DNA from: Sophora flavescens
Taxonomy: Eukaryota > Streptophyta > Magnoliopsida > Fabales > Fabaceae
Length of the DNA stretch: 64,000 nt
Assembly (NCBI GenBank): GCA_030762895.1
Contig: CM061069.1
Coordinates: 105,603,923-105,667,922 of the forward strand
Reading direction: 5' to 3'
Part shown: positions 14,301-29,300 of the stretch, piece by piece
Layout of the letters: every line of letters starts with the position of its first letter
How positions within the stretch are numbered: the stretch's first letter is position 1
Made by a program: the position numbers and the translations under genes
The notes under the pieces: generated by a model
The model's database searches: none
The model's input: the letters and a program-made list of their open reading frames with translations, nothing else
What the model was told of the DNA's origin: nothing

Positions 14301-17300
14301 CACTTGGCTCATGTGACAAAGTACAACCTCATGTGATCCAATAAATTCTCAATCATAACGCGCATAAATAAGAACAATTGTTTCATCGTAAGTCATATTT
14401 AAGAACAAGCAATAATAAGAGTCATGGCGGTCATATATCCCTACTTTGACATAGTTTATTCCATGCACTACTATATTAGTCTTCTTCCTAATATGACACT
14501 TTCATGGGAAATACATAATATGTCTAACAATAATGTCATTTTAAAGACCATTCATGTTTTTCAACATCATCATTCATAATTGTCCACACATAAGTTTGAA
14601 AACAAAAATTTTAAAAACTTATACATTAATAAGCTTAGAGTGTCATACATACATCATTAATAAATTAAAAACATAATTTAACATTCGATAGCAGACATAA
14701 TGCCCATTCTTTCAACATGACCAGTAAATGCTTTGGGCGGTAACCCTTTTGTTAAAGGGTTGGCAATCATAAGTTCAGTGCTAATATGATCAATTGACAC
14801 TCTTTGTTTCTGAACTTCTTCTTTAACGGCAAAGTACTTTATTTCCATATGCTTAGCACCCTTATAGTACTTATCGTTTTTTGAAAAGAAGACAACAACA
14901 GAATTATCACAAATTCAGCCTCCATAGTGGATGCAGCAATGACCGACTACTTCACACTCTTCCATGATATTGCTCCTCCGGCTAAAAGATATACGTAATC
15001 AAAAGTGGACTTTCTTGTATCCACACATCCAGCAAAGTCTGAATCTGGATATCCAACCACCTCAAGGTGATTAGATCTCCTATAAGTAAGCATGTAGTCC
15101 TTCGTTCCTTGCAAGTATCTTAGAACTTTCTTTGCAGCTTTCCAGTGGTCCATTCCTGGATTACTCTGGTATCTACCCAGCATTCCAACTGCAAAACTTA
15201 TATCTGGTCTCGTGCATGTCTGAGCATACATCAAACTCCCAACAACAGATGCATAAGGAATATTTTCCATCTGTTTCTGTTCCAAATCATTCTTTGAACA
15301 TTGCATGAGACTAAACTTGTCTCCTTTCTGAATTGGAACAGGAGATGCTGAGCACTTGTCCATCCTAAATCTCTCTAAAACTTTATTAATATATGCTTTT
15401 TGAGACAAACCCAACAATCCAAGTGGTCTATTCCGGAATATTTCTATTTTGATCACATAGCTTGCCTCACCCATATCCTTCATTTCAAAATTGTTAGAGA
15501 GAAAGTTCTTGGTCTCACTTAACAGACCAAGATCATTAGTTGCAAGCAAGATATCATCAACATACAGAATCAGAAATATAAACTTACTCCCACTGATCTT
15601 CAGATATATACACCGGTCAACAGTGTTTTCCTTAAATCCAAAAGAAACAATAGTATCATTAAACTTAAGATACCATTGTCGGGAAGCTTATTTAAGTTCG
15701 TATATTGATCTCTTAAGTTTACATACCATGTGTTCCTTTCCTTTCCTTTCTCTATGAATCCCATTGGTTGATTCATATAAACATCTTCCTCTAAGTTCCC
15801 ATTTAGAAAGACAGTTTTCACATCCATTTGATGCAACTCTAAATCATAATGAGCTACCAATGCCATGATAATTCTGAAAGAATCTTTCTTGGAAACTGGT
15901 GAAAATGTTTCTTTGTAATCAATGTCATCTTTTTGAGTAAAACCTTTAGCAACAAGTCTGGCCTTGTAACGTTCAAGGTTGCCATGAGAGTCACGCTTAG
16001 TCTTAAAGACCCATTTACACCCAACTCTCTTGCAACCTTCAGGCAATTCTACGAGGTCCCAAACATCATTCTGTTCCGTGGATTTAAGCTCATCTTCCAT
16101 GGCATCTAACCATTTATCAGCATTATCACCATTCATGGCTTGTGAAAATGAAACTGGATCATCATCAATTCCTAAGTCATTTTCTGACTCTTGTAGATAT
16201 ACCACATAATCATTCGGTATAGCATATCTTCTTTCTCTTTGGGATCTTCTTAATGCTATTTCTTGTGCTTGTTCTATTATAGGTTCATTGTCAACCTTGG
16301 GAACATTAATTTGTTGTTCTTCTTGATTATTATACGATTCAACAATTTGAGGAACAACAACTTGAGCAGTAGGAACACAAGTCAAAGGAACTTATATTCT
16401 TACTTCATTAATCTCCATATTTCGTGAAGCTTCACTCCCACTAGTTTCACCACTCTCAATGAACCTAGCATTCACAGTTTCAACAATTCTTGTACTATGG
16501 GTAGGACAATAAAATCTAAACCCCTTAGACTTTTCTGGATAACCAATGAAATATCCACTTATTGTTCTTGCATCCAGTTTCTTTTCCTGTGGATTATAAA
16601 TCCTTATTTCTACTTGGCAACCCCAAACATGCAGGTGCCTTAAACTAGGTTTCCTTCCAGTCCACAGTTCAAAAGATGTTTTTGGAACTGCCTTACTAGG
16701 AACCCTGTTCAACAAATACATGGCAGTTTTTAAGGCATACATCTACAATGATAAAGGTAAAGATGCATTACTTAACATACTCCTAACCATATCCATTAAG
16801 GTTCGGTTACGCCTTTCCGATACACCATTTTGTTGTGGTGTACCTGGCATTGTGTATTGAGCACATATGCCACGCTTTTCTAGGAATTTAGCAAACGGAC
16901 CAGGGCGTTGTCCATTTTCATCATACCTTCCGTAATACTCACCACCTCTATCAGACCTTATGATTTTCACCTTTCTGTCCCATTGCCTTTCAACTTCATT
17001 TACATAAATTTCTAAGGCATTCACCGCTTGAGACTTCTCATGCAGTAGATAGACATATCCATAACGTGAAAAATCATCAATAAAGGTGATAAAGTACTTT
17101 TCCTTACCGAAAGAATTAACATCAAAAGATCCACATATATCAGTGTGAACTATCTCAAGAAGCTGAGTGCTTCTTGTGGCGCCTTTCTTTGTGTGTTTTG
17201 TTTGCTTTCCTTTAATACAATCCACACAAATATTAAGGTCAGTAAAATCTAAATCTGGAAGGACTTCATTCTTTATAAGTCTTACCATTCTTTCCTTGGA

Positions 17301-20300
17301 AATGTGACCCAAGCACTTATGCCACAAATAAGCAGAACGTTCATTCACTAAACCACGTTTAGTGCCAACATTATGATGCAAGGTCATAAGTGTTTCAACA
17401 TATAGATTATCAAGATTCAATCTATTTAAACCATCAATAAGTATACCAGATCCAATCATAAATGTATGCTTATACAAACTGAAACATCCATTACCAAACT
17501 TAAAAGAGTATCCAGCAACATCAAGTTTAGACAAAGAAACTAAATTCCTAAAAATATTAGGTACATACAAAGTTTCAAATAAATCTAAATGATGTCTAGT
17601 GTCAAGGATCAAATGAATAGTCCCGATAGCTTCCACTGGAACTTTCACTCTATTCCCCATGAATACAAACTTCTCATTTGGGCTTATGGTTTGGATCGTA
17701 AGAAATCCCTGCATCGTATTAGAAACATAAGTCGTACATCCAGAATCAATCCACCAAGTATTATGAGGAACTTCAGTTAAATTTGATTCGAAACATACAT
17801 AAGCATTAAGCTCACCATTCTTTTCGAACCAAGCCTTACGTTTGGGGCAATCCTTCTGGAAATGTCCAGATTTCCCACAGAAATGACATTTGTCATTCTT
17901 TCCTTTCTTCTGGATCTTAACGGAGGACTCATTTATCTTTAGTGGTCCTTTCCCCTTTCCATGTTTCTTATCAACATTCTTACTAGCTCCTTGATGGTTC
18001 ACATAATGGATTGAGTGACTTCCTTGATTCTTAAGTCTCGTTTCCTCTTGAACCAACATACTGTGCAATTCATGCACATTCCATTTATCTTTCATGGTGT
18101 TGTAGTTCATTTGGAACGAACCATAATCAGACGGTACTGAGTTCAAAATGAACTGCACAAGGAAATTCTCATCCACTTCCATTCCCAATGACTTAAGTAC
18201 CGCTGCAATATTTATCATTTTAATAACATGCTCATGCATAGTACGAGAACCATCAAACTTCATGGTGGTTAAGGTACTCATTAATGTCCCAGCAAGAGAC
18301 TTGTCATCAGTTTGGGAGCGCTCTTCCACATTCTTCATAAATTCTTTTGCACTTTCGGTTTTAGGAAGAGCAGACTTAATGTTACTTGCTATATGCTCAT
18401 TCGCATAAACATCAAACTTAGTCTATCTGACTTTTCCCAAGTCTTAAAATGAGCCTTCTCTTCATTGCTACTAGCATCAATAATAGCAGCAGGCTTCTCA
18501 ACCTGAAGAGCCAAATCAAGATCCATTACACCAAGGTGAAATTGGATTTGTTCACTCCATTCAGAGAAGTTCAGCCCATTAAATGTTGGAACAGACGTAG
18601 CATGCGAATGTAAAGACATAGGAACAAATACTGCAATTAACACATGCTTCACATTAATGCTTTGAGTCATAAAATAACATACAATCAAATTCAGACAATA
18701 AACATTAAACATTCAATGCACATTAATGTTCTCCTTTGGGTGATACATCAATGCACAACAAACATAATGATGCTAATACAATCAACATTATTAGGCAATG
18801 AAATATTCACTAACTAGAGATATTTACTATCTTTGGCCATATAAATAAAACTAATAGTGCATTCACATCACCATTAATCATGTCCATTAATTATAAGAAC
18901 AACTAATCAACCTTTGGGTGATCCATAAATGCCTTATAACAATGAACTTCAATTTACCCATAAACTAACAATCATCATGTCATTTATAGCATCACATTCT
19001 ATGGGTAATTGAAATAAATTATCATTCATTTGGAATTAAATAAAATTTCAGATTTGACCACTTTTGTGATTAACAAACCCATCATACATTTAATCCCAAA
19101 ATATACATACTTCATAAACATTCAAATGCCTTTCCTTAATTTCCATTTTAAAACACGTTTATGGAGTTTTATTCAAATTTGACATTTGAAAGGAAATCAT
19201 GTACAAGCATCCAAGATTGATAATTGAAAGGCATTTCAAAACTTAACAATCACGTCCAGGATGCATCGATAATGGAATGGGAATTATAAGAAAGTCATTT
19301 ATTATTTCCTAATTCACCACTCCGAAAACACGTACAGGGAGATGTGAACAATCATGTAAAAGCCTTTGGATATAGGCAATTCTCATAAAAGGACATACAA
19401 AGAACGTTCATCCTAATTCCAAATTGAAAAGGGCATTTTTTTAAAAAAAATTCATTCATTGAAGTTCCAATCAATCACGTACAGGAACTTCCAATAAATG
19501 TTTTTAAATGATCCAATCATATATTGAGAACATACAGGGAGAATCATAATTAATTGAAACATACATACTTTTAACAATCACAGTGCAGCGGAATAAAAAA
19601 TCATAATTTATAAATTCCCAATATTTAAAATTAGGGTTCATAAAATTGGGGAATTCAAACATCATCAATGGAAAACTATAAATTCCCTAACACATGCTCC
19701 GATACCACATGTAAACTCTATCATACATGAGCCATTAATAAGGATTTTAAGAATTCATAGTCTTCACTAATAGGATGAATATAAACACTATCTTTTCTCC
19801 ATGCTTAAATGTTAATACTTCTTTGCTTGAATTTCAATCAACAATGGAAACTCTTCTATCCCTTTCCTTACTCTTTATGCCTCTAACTTTGATGGAAATT
19901 AGGAGACTTTCTTTCTAGGCAGAGATAAGGAAATGTTTCATTTCCTTCCTTTTATAATTGCTTCCATCAAGCAATATATTCTTTTATAAAAAGACTCATT
20001 CCCAAGAGTCATAACCATTCATTCAAATATTAAACAATATATCCTTTCATTCAAATATTAAACCACCACTAATATTTATCACACACATGAGACATTAATT
20101 CTTACAAGTTGTTTATGGGGCAAGAGGTTTAGAAAAGAGTTCCTAGTATTAAATTTTCAAATACATATGTTGTTATTGAACGTGAAGAATATGGGACTAC
20201 CTTTTTGCTAGCTAAAAGAATTTGGCATGTCATAGAACTGAATACAAATCTGCTGTCCCAAAAAATGGTGTATCGATGTCCCCTACCAATCAAAAGCTGA

Positions 20301-23300
20301 GAATGTGCATAATTGATAATGAGTTAAGATTTTATTTTATTATGTGGCAAATTGTAATTGGTGAGGAACAGAAAATGTGACAGGAAAGTAGGACAGAGGA
20401 TCTCTATCCCATAGAACTATCTTCATATTTACCATAATTATGCTTATCTGAATTTTGTCTACATATGCTCTTTGCAGGTTGAGTATGAGCTGACAAGAAG
20501 AGGTAGTGCCAGAGACAAACTTAACAAGGAGGAGGAGTATGCCTTTTTTCTCCACCTGACCTATATAAGTATCTATTAGAATTAGTTAAATGGTCTTGTC
20601 AGTAATGTTGATTGGTAAATGATTAATAAATTTTTCTATTCCACATACTAATAGAGGTTTCCAGTGCTTTTGATCATCTATGAATCTAAATTTTCTTTGA
20701 TTTTTTATTTTTTTTACTTCATTTCTTTTGTAATGAAATCAGGCTGTTAGATATTATTGCTCTAGTTTTGATAAAGGGGTAACAGTCACTATTGTGGTTA
20801 TTTTATGTTTATCGTAATTGCGGATAATTGTCTGAAAAAGAGATCAATGTGGCCGCAAATGCAACTGCGATGCCGTTGTAGAGACCTACCAAAACCATAA
20901 CGTTGTGACCTTTGTGTACCTCATTTTAAAATCTGAATTTGCTGATCTATTAAGCTTACTGAAAGATTGCCTATTTAATGTTGAGATCGATCATTGTTAG
21001 GTGGCCTACCTTAGAGGCCTTCCTTTTATCAGAGGACTCGTCATAAATTGACATATATCATTGCTCTTCATGTTGTGAAAGGATCAATCTCGAAGGACAT
21101 CGACCTAGAATGAGACGTTATGCCTCAGGGTTGAAGAAGTTCATAAGAATTGGCCAAGGTAAAATGATAAGCATTTTCTGATTGATAATATTCTTCATTG
21201 GATGCTTTTGAGGTCTTAAATGCATAATTGACTTGTAAATTGTTATGATTACATTATGGATTGGATTATTGGAATACTTATTCGCCTGCTATGTATGTTA
21301 GCAGAGTGTGATGGTGTGTAAATTTAACATATGTTTCCCATTTCAAAAGAGAGGAGCTAGATAAATTTAAAGTATTAATATGTACCAGAAATGTGTAAAG
21401 AAATAGTTGTGCAAGTGTGATTCTAAATTAACATTGGTTGCATTTTTGCAAGGAATTCCAAGTTTGTATTCTAATTCTATCGTTATATATGTCTATAGTT
21501 ATACATTGGTTAACATATAATTCTTGCTCTTTCATTCTAAAGGCCCAGAGACACTTTTACGGCAATCATCAAAGTTTTGTGGTAGTTCGGATAAAGATGG
21601 GTTTGAAACGGACAGTGGAGATGCATTTGAAGCACATCAGTGGAAATGTGTTCGCACCATGGCTGGTACTTTTCTTCTGCCACACACATACACTATTTTG
21701 CAGCCTATTGCAAACCAATATCTTATCGCTTCAATACATTTTTCCTAGTGTTCATTAAAAATAATAAAGGCCCATTTTAATCAATTCTACGTAAAGATTG
21801 TAGTTGTTTTTCGATGAATAAATTTAATTGTAGAAGAAAAAAGAGGTACAACTAGGGGTAGGATAAACAATCCTCCAAAATGTAAAGACAGTACAACATA
21901 AACTAAAAACAAGTTTAGTTATTAATTTTCAGTAGGAATGTTTGTTTGGTGTTATTTTCACAGTTTGTTTAGACAAATATCACTTATGCATATTCAGCCA
22001 GATTGGTGGACCTTGTTTTAGTAAGTTGAAACTTGAAACTCTTAAAAGGTTCTTTTGTGATATTTTCTATTATATTTTTCTGTCCCCCTAGAGGGTTGCT
22101 CATCCTCCATTTCATGTTTGCTTCTCTTTAATAGAATCCCTTCCTTTTAAGTTGGGGTAGATATTTTTATTTTATTTTTTACATATTTTTAAAGATTTAA
22201 CATATAATATATTTTTAGGTTTGCTTTTATCAAGTGAGAAAATCTAAGAGAATTTTATCCTAAGAAAATCTAAGAGAATTTTACATATATATATAGATTC
22301 TTTTCTTTACCTTCATAAGAATTTTATTTTATCATAAAAAAGAAAAGAAAAAGTAAAAGAAATACTGCAAGAGAATAAAATCATTACATGTATCTGTTTA
22401 GGATAAGGTAACTAGTAGTGGTCTGCATGTTATCACTCCTGTGCATGATCTGTTTCTCAGAGTATTGAAGACAAATGTTGATGCTTGTGCTTATATTTTT
22501 TCTGCTTGTAATTCTTGCTTTTATTGGACATGATTGAAAATTTTATGGTTTGATTTATCCTTATCCTACTAGATGTTTTTTGTTTGTGGTTTCAGGAATT
22601 AGAATTTTTGAGGATGTTTCTGATCATAAGGTATGTATGCAGATACCTTTATGAGGTTAAGGGGAGAAATTAATTATCTCTTAGGGTTTGTTTGTTTTGT
22701 TTTTAGTTTTTCGTTTTAAAAATAATTACAAAAATATCACATTTTTTCATTCTGTTTCCTGCTTACAAAAATTTATACAAGAAATTGTAAAAACAACTTT
22801 TTGAAAGAGAATCTCAATGGGAGCAGAAAAGTTAAATAGAAGGAGTGAGAATAAAAGAGGTCATTAATAAGATAGGTGACTATGATTGAGAAATTTTATT
22901 TCCACTCAAGTAGACAAAATTTTCCATGGAACAAATTTAATGAAGCAAAATGTCAAAACAAAATTCCAAATAGCAAAACCAACTTCTACATGCCACATTC
23001 AAACATACAACTCCTTTTATGTATCATAAAGACAAAACATTACTTTATGTTAAATATTAATTGATGATAAAATATTGTATGTGATAGGAGATGTGGAAAA
23101 ATAGACATGCATATAACCTTTATTTTACCAAGAAGTTTTTTTTTATGCTATTAACAAATTTAATTAGGCTATTTAACTGCAATCACACCCTTTGTCTGTC
23201 TTCTTTTATACCCTACTTCCTGCAAAGTTATGGTTCAGAAAGCTGGTCCATTAGTTTCTAGAATGATAAATAATAATGAGTCATCTTGTATTCATTTTAC

Positions 23301-26300
23301 TAGGTTAATTTCTGTACTGGCCGAGGTAATTAACCCGGCCCCCGAGCCCAAGTACCCGGCCCAGTCCAGAAATTATAAAAGGGGCAGTACCCCTCATAAG
23401 AAGATGACACTTTTCACTGAACACCGGGGACTCTCCCTTAAGCGTGTTAGAGGAACTAGCGTCGACCAAGAGACTATCAAACAGTTCTTGCTCCCTAGTA
23501 CTCGTCCGATACAAAATTAAGGGATGGAGATCACCGCCCCGCCAAGGGATGAACCTAGAACTACGTCTGGCTTTGATTCCCACTGGGATACGTAGGACCG
23601 GAATCACTGAATTCTGTCAAGCCCAAATCATAAAATAACCCCCTTGGTTTCACGTTCTATGACGAGATTCTGACAAAACGGATCTTGGCAGGAACATCTG
23701 GCGCCGTCTGTGGGAATCGAAGGAAAACTTTCCCATACCACAAACCATGGTGAGACGTGAGTGTGTTCTCTCCATGTGAGACGTGGATGTGTTCTGAGTT
23801 TTCTGTTGCGGCTACCATGGTTGACATGAGGACAGGGGGTCTCTCCCTTATTGATGACGAGGAAGAGGGCCTTAGTTTGCAGGCGAATGGAGGAGCTATA
23901 TGCCACTAAAAAAGGATCGAAAGGTGAGGATCGTCGGACGAAACTGGTGTGTGGTGCAGTTTAAATACAAGAGATTGAGGGTGTTTTGTTTTGCCTGTGG
24001 CTGCCTTGGCCACACAGAACGAAAATGTACAAATCTTTTTGTCCAGGATCATGACGATGTGGTAAGAGGGTGGAGTGTTGCTCTGCGAGAAGAATCACGG
24101 AGGTTTGGGGTGTTGCTCTGCGAGCAGAGTCACGGAGGTTGGCGGCGGGAGGAGGCCCTCGGTGGTTGAAGGATGAGAGGGAGGAGGCAAAACCTTAACG
24201 ATTTTGGAGGGAGAAGTAACGGATTTAGTGGAACGAATATCTCCTAGAATCAAGGAGGATGAGGTTTCGATGGAGAAAATCAAGGGATCCCACCCAACCA
24301 TTCTATTGAAAACAGTGGGGGCAGATCTTCTTCCAACCAATTAATTCAAAGGAGCGCTGGATTTGGAATTAGTGAGGAGAGGGGAATAACGGCTGTAGTG
24401 AATGCTGGGGACATTACCGCAAATCAAGGGCTCTCTATCTCATTGGATAAGGCAGTAACCAATCAGCATTAATGGGCACTCAAAAAAAAAATTTGGAGAA
24501 TCAACTGGAGGAAATCGTGGAGCTAAATACTGGCCCTGTTTTCAATTCAAATCCCTACGTTCATGGAGGCCCAATGATTGCCACATTAATTGTTCCTCAA
24601 AGTACGCACTATCAATCAGTTTTTAATGCAGATAAGGTATATTCTCCCAACCAATCAGCATTAATGGGCATTCAAAAAAAAAAAAATTTGGAGAATCAAC
24701 TGGAGGAAATCGTGGAGCTAATACTGGCCCTGTTTTCAATTCAAATCCCTACGTTCATGGAGGCCCAATGATTGCCGCATTAATTGTTCCTCAAAGTACA
24801 CACTATCAATCAGTTTTTAATGCAGATAAGGTATATTCTCCCAACCAATCAGCATTAATGGGAATTCAAAAAAATTTTGAACAGGGGGGCTTGTGTACTG
24901 GCCGAGGCTGCAAACAAAGGCAAAAAGGGTTGACACGTGCACAACTCTCCATCAGAACAATCTGACATGCTCTCCAAACTATTCTACACCTAATTTAACG
25001 ATCTGGTTTAACGAGAATAATGTCATTATTTTGGTTTATTATTATCTTCAGCTAAACACTATATTATAGTTGAGTTTAGCACACAGGTTCAGGTGTTGGA
25101 ATAATCTGCGTGTTCCTTGGTGAAAATCATCAGCCCATGATTTAAATGTGCCAAGGTTAAATGGCGACTCTCAAATAGATCGAAGATAATCCTATCATAA
25201 AAACAAAGAGCAGTGGCAATGTGTTAAAGGAGAATGGTATCAAGTTATTATATGCACATTCACAATGTGGAGAATTCCAAAGGGTGTATCAAGCATCTGA
25301 GGTCACTTTGAGGGAAGTTTCCCGTTCACTCCATCTCTTTAATTACATATTTTCACTTTGCTTCCATGCTAGGGAGCAGTTGTCATATAGCATGTGTCAT
25401 TTGATCTTATTGATTAATTTTTTGAAGCATGCCGACATACTCAATGAGGCAGAGCGAAGCCGAGTTTAGGCTCAATCTGGTGTCTCGCAAAGATTGATTC
25501 TTCAAGGCCGAGTACGAGCCAGTTAAAGTTCAAAGGCCAAGTCTGAGCCTGATGGCCGAGTTCGAGCCAAATCTCTAAAGGCCAAGTTTGAGCCCGGTGG
25601 CCGAGTACGAGCCAACGGCCGAGTTCGAGCCGATTACATTCTAAAGGCCAAGTTTGAGCCTGGTGGCCGAGTACGAGCCAACGGCCGAGTTCGAGCCGAT
25701 TACATTCTAAAGGCCAAGTTTGAGCCTAATGGCCGAGTCCGAGCCAATTACATTCTAAAGGCCAAGTTTGAGCCTAATGACCGAGTTCGAGCCAATTACA
25801 TTCTAAAGGCCAAGTTTGAGCCTAATGGCCAAGTTCGAGCCAATTACATTCTAAAGGCCAAGTTTGAGCCTGGTGGCCGAGTACGAGCCAACGGCCGAGT
25901 TCGAGCCGATTACATTCTAAAGGCCAAGTTTGAGCCTGGTGGCCGAGTACGAGCCAATGGCCGAGTCCGAGCCAATTACATTCTAAAGGCCAAGTTTGAG
26001 CCTAATGGCCGAGTACGAGTCAATGGCTGAGTTCGAGCCGATTACATTCTAAAGGCCAAGTTTGAGCCTGGTGGCCGAGTACGAGCCAATGGCCGAGTTC
26101 GAGCCAGTCAAATTTCTAAAGGCCAAGTTTGAGCCTGATGGCCGAGTTCGAGCCAATCAAATTTCTAAGGCCAAGTTGGAGCCTAATGGCCGAGTTCGAG
26201 CCAATCAAATTTCTAAAGCCAAGTTTGAGCCTTATGACCGAGTTCGAACCAATCAAATTTCTAAGGCCAAGTTTGAGCCTAATGGCCGAGTTCGAGCCAA

Positions 26301-29300
26301 ATCTCTAAAGGCCAAGTCTGAGCCTGATGGCCGAGTTCGAGCCAGTTCAATTTTTAAAGGCCAAGTTTGAGCCTGTAAATTATTGAAATCAAATACGAAT
26401 ATCAAGAAAGAACAAAGTTTGTGTGGCCGAAGAATAAGCTCGGTTTCATACTTATCAGCTCCTTCGCTTATTCAAGCTCGGAGCTCGGGGGGCTTATGTA
26501 CTGGCCGAGAATGTAATCCCGAGGACTTGCCTATACCTCGGTTTGACCAAGCTTACCCCGGCTATGGGTCCTAGCCCAAACTCCTCCAGGGCCGAGGACA
26601 TATCAAAGACACCGGGCACCAAGATAAGTACTCGGACTCGCCCCGCCAGGGAGGGACATCTCGGTCCCTCGCGGATCAGTCATAAATGACTGATCCGAAT
26701 ATCACCCCGCAGAATCAGGGACCTGATCCTAATATTTCTTCGCTTATCTCGGAACTTGATCTTGAGAGATCTCTATAAATGGGGGGCTTACCCCCTCATT
26801 CAAAACTCCTCCACCAAAACATAGTTCGGCCGAGTATCTCTCAACTAGTACTAATTATGAATAGACAGGGGAAAAGACAAGTCTGAAAATTCCGGCCACT
26901 TCTGTTGAACTAGACCCGAGAATTGACATAGCCCATTGAGGAGTTGGAGAAGTTCCGGCTTGGATCACAGCCCGATCACCGCACTAAGCTGCAGTTGATG
27001 TATATAGTCGGGTCTTTGTACTCTTTTCCTACCTCGGTATTTTGTCCCAAAAGGGGTTTTGACCGGGGAGGTTTTAACGAGGCACACCGCGGACTCCATC
27101 CAATAAAAGAATTTATTGTGAATATTGCTTTATTTTCTCTTATCTTGCCGAAGTATTTACTCGGCAGGCATCTTATTTTGGTGGCCGAGTTCGAGCCAGT
27201 CAAATTCTTAAGGCCAAGTTTGAGCCTGGTGGCCGAGTGCGAGCCATTAAATTTCTTAAGGCCGAGTTCGAGCCATTGAAGTCATTAAAGGCCAAGTCTG
27301 AGCCTCAAGGCCGAGTACGAGCCACTAAATTATTGAAGGCCGAGTACGAGCCATTGAATTGTTTAAGGCCAAGTCTGAGCCTCAAGGCCAAGTACGAGCC
27401 ATTAAATTGTTTAAGGCCAAGTCTGAGCCTCAAGGCCGAGTACGAGCCATTAAATTGTTTAAGGCCAAGTCTGAACCTGAAGGCCGAGTTCGAGCCATTG
27501 AAATTATTAAAGGAACCGAGCACAATGCCGAAAGTAAAAATGAGGCCGAGTTCAAAGCCTTAAAATACAAAAAGGAAGGCAGGTTCGGTTGAAGTAACAA
27601 CTTGAAATAAGGAAGGAAGAAAGTCCACATGGCCGAAGTATCAGCTCGGTTTAATACTTGTCAGCTTTTTCGCTTGTTTAAGCTCAGAGCTTGGGGGGTT
27701 TGTGTACTGGCCGAGGTTATTAACCCGGCCCCCGAGCCCAAGTACCCGGCCCAGTCCAGAAATTATAAAAGGGGCAGTACCCCTCATAAGAAGATGACAC
27801 TTTTCACTGAACACCGGGGACTCTCCCTTAAGCGTGTTAGAGGAACTAGCGTCGACCAAGAGACTATCAAACAGTCCTTGCTCCCTAGTACTCGTCCGAT
27901 ACAAAATTAAGGGATGGAGATCACCGCCCCGCCAAGGGATGAACCTAGAACTACGTCTGGCTTTGATTCCCACTGGGATACGTAGGACCGGAATCACTGA
28001 ATTCTGTCAAGCCCAAATCATAAAATAACCCCCTTGGTTTCACGTTCTATGACGAGATTCTGACAAAACGGATCTTGGCAGTAACAATTTCTAAAACATT
28101 TGCATGTGTGCTCGTTGTATAACTTCAACTCTTCTATTTCTTCCGTCTTTGAAACTACAGATATGACATTTGAAACATTGAACGAGTTCTTTAGTTTATT
28201 ATGATGGAATAGACAGTTATATCTGATTTCTGCTTTGACATTCTTTTTCATGCTTTGTAGAATGGTAAGGGTGTCCTCGTGAAGTCAGTTGGTGTTATTG
28301 ATGCAACTGTAGATAGTGTTTTTGAAGTTTTTTTAAACACTGAACAACAGAAAAGATATGAGTAAGTTGCACATGATAAGTTCTAATTGAGAATTTTGAT
28401 AACAAATTTGATAGCATGTTGGGAAACTTAGTCTTACTTATAATTAATTTTGCAGGTGGGATATGTTGATGGGTGATTTGGAGTTGGTAGAATCTTATGA
28501 AGGACATTATGATGTTGTTTATGGGACATATGACCCCAAGTATCTAACCAGGTAATCAATGGATGTTGACTTTTTTTTTATATAAAAAAAATATTAATAT
28601 CATTCGGAAAAAACTGATCCAGACAACTTCTTGCAATACTTGATTAATTGTTTAATAAAGTACAACTATCAAATGTTAAAGAAAATTGTAGGAATTAATT
28701 GTTCAAGTCACATTTTCGGGTTTACAAAACTCAACATTATTGCAACTACTTTGCTATAATAGCATGCTCTGTTCTGATAATTCTCGTTGTTGGCACTCTT
28801 GTTAAAATAGCTCATTAATTTCTCATTTTTTTAATGTAAAGTGTGGAATGTTATGACTGATAGAGACTTGCAAAAACTGGCTACATTGACTGAATTGAAT
28901 TTGACCTCAACTTTGTATAATTCTTCATATCAGACATGTGCTACCTTATGAATTGTATTTTTTTAATCGTCTCTATCCTTGATGTAGTTATTTGTGATAA
29001 AATTATAGTTGCCAAATAGGCTATAATTTCATCGCTTCTATGTATTTTCTCCTATTCCCTTAAAAAAAATTATTTCCATTAATGAATAGAAAGCACCTTT
29101 TACTAAAATTTATTGTGACTTAATCCATGCTTTACATTTAAAAATGTCCATTCATAAATTGTTTTTCAAACCTAATCCAGGTGGCATTCAAAGCGGGATT
29201 ATGTCTTTTCTAGGCAATGGTTTCGTGGACAAGATGGAACATACAGTAAGAATAAGATTTTCTCACTCCTTTGATTTATTTATATTTTTGATGAAGTTTC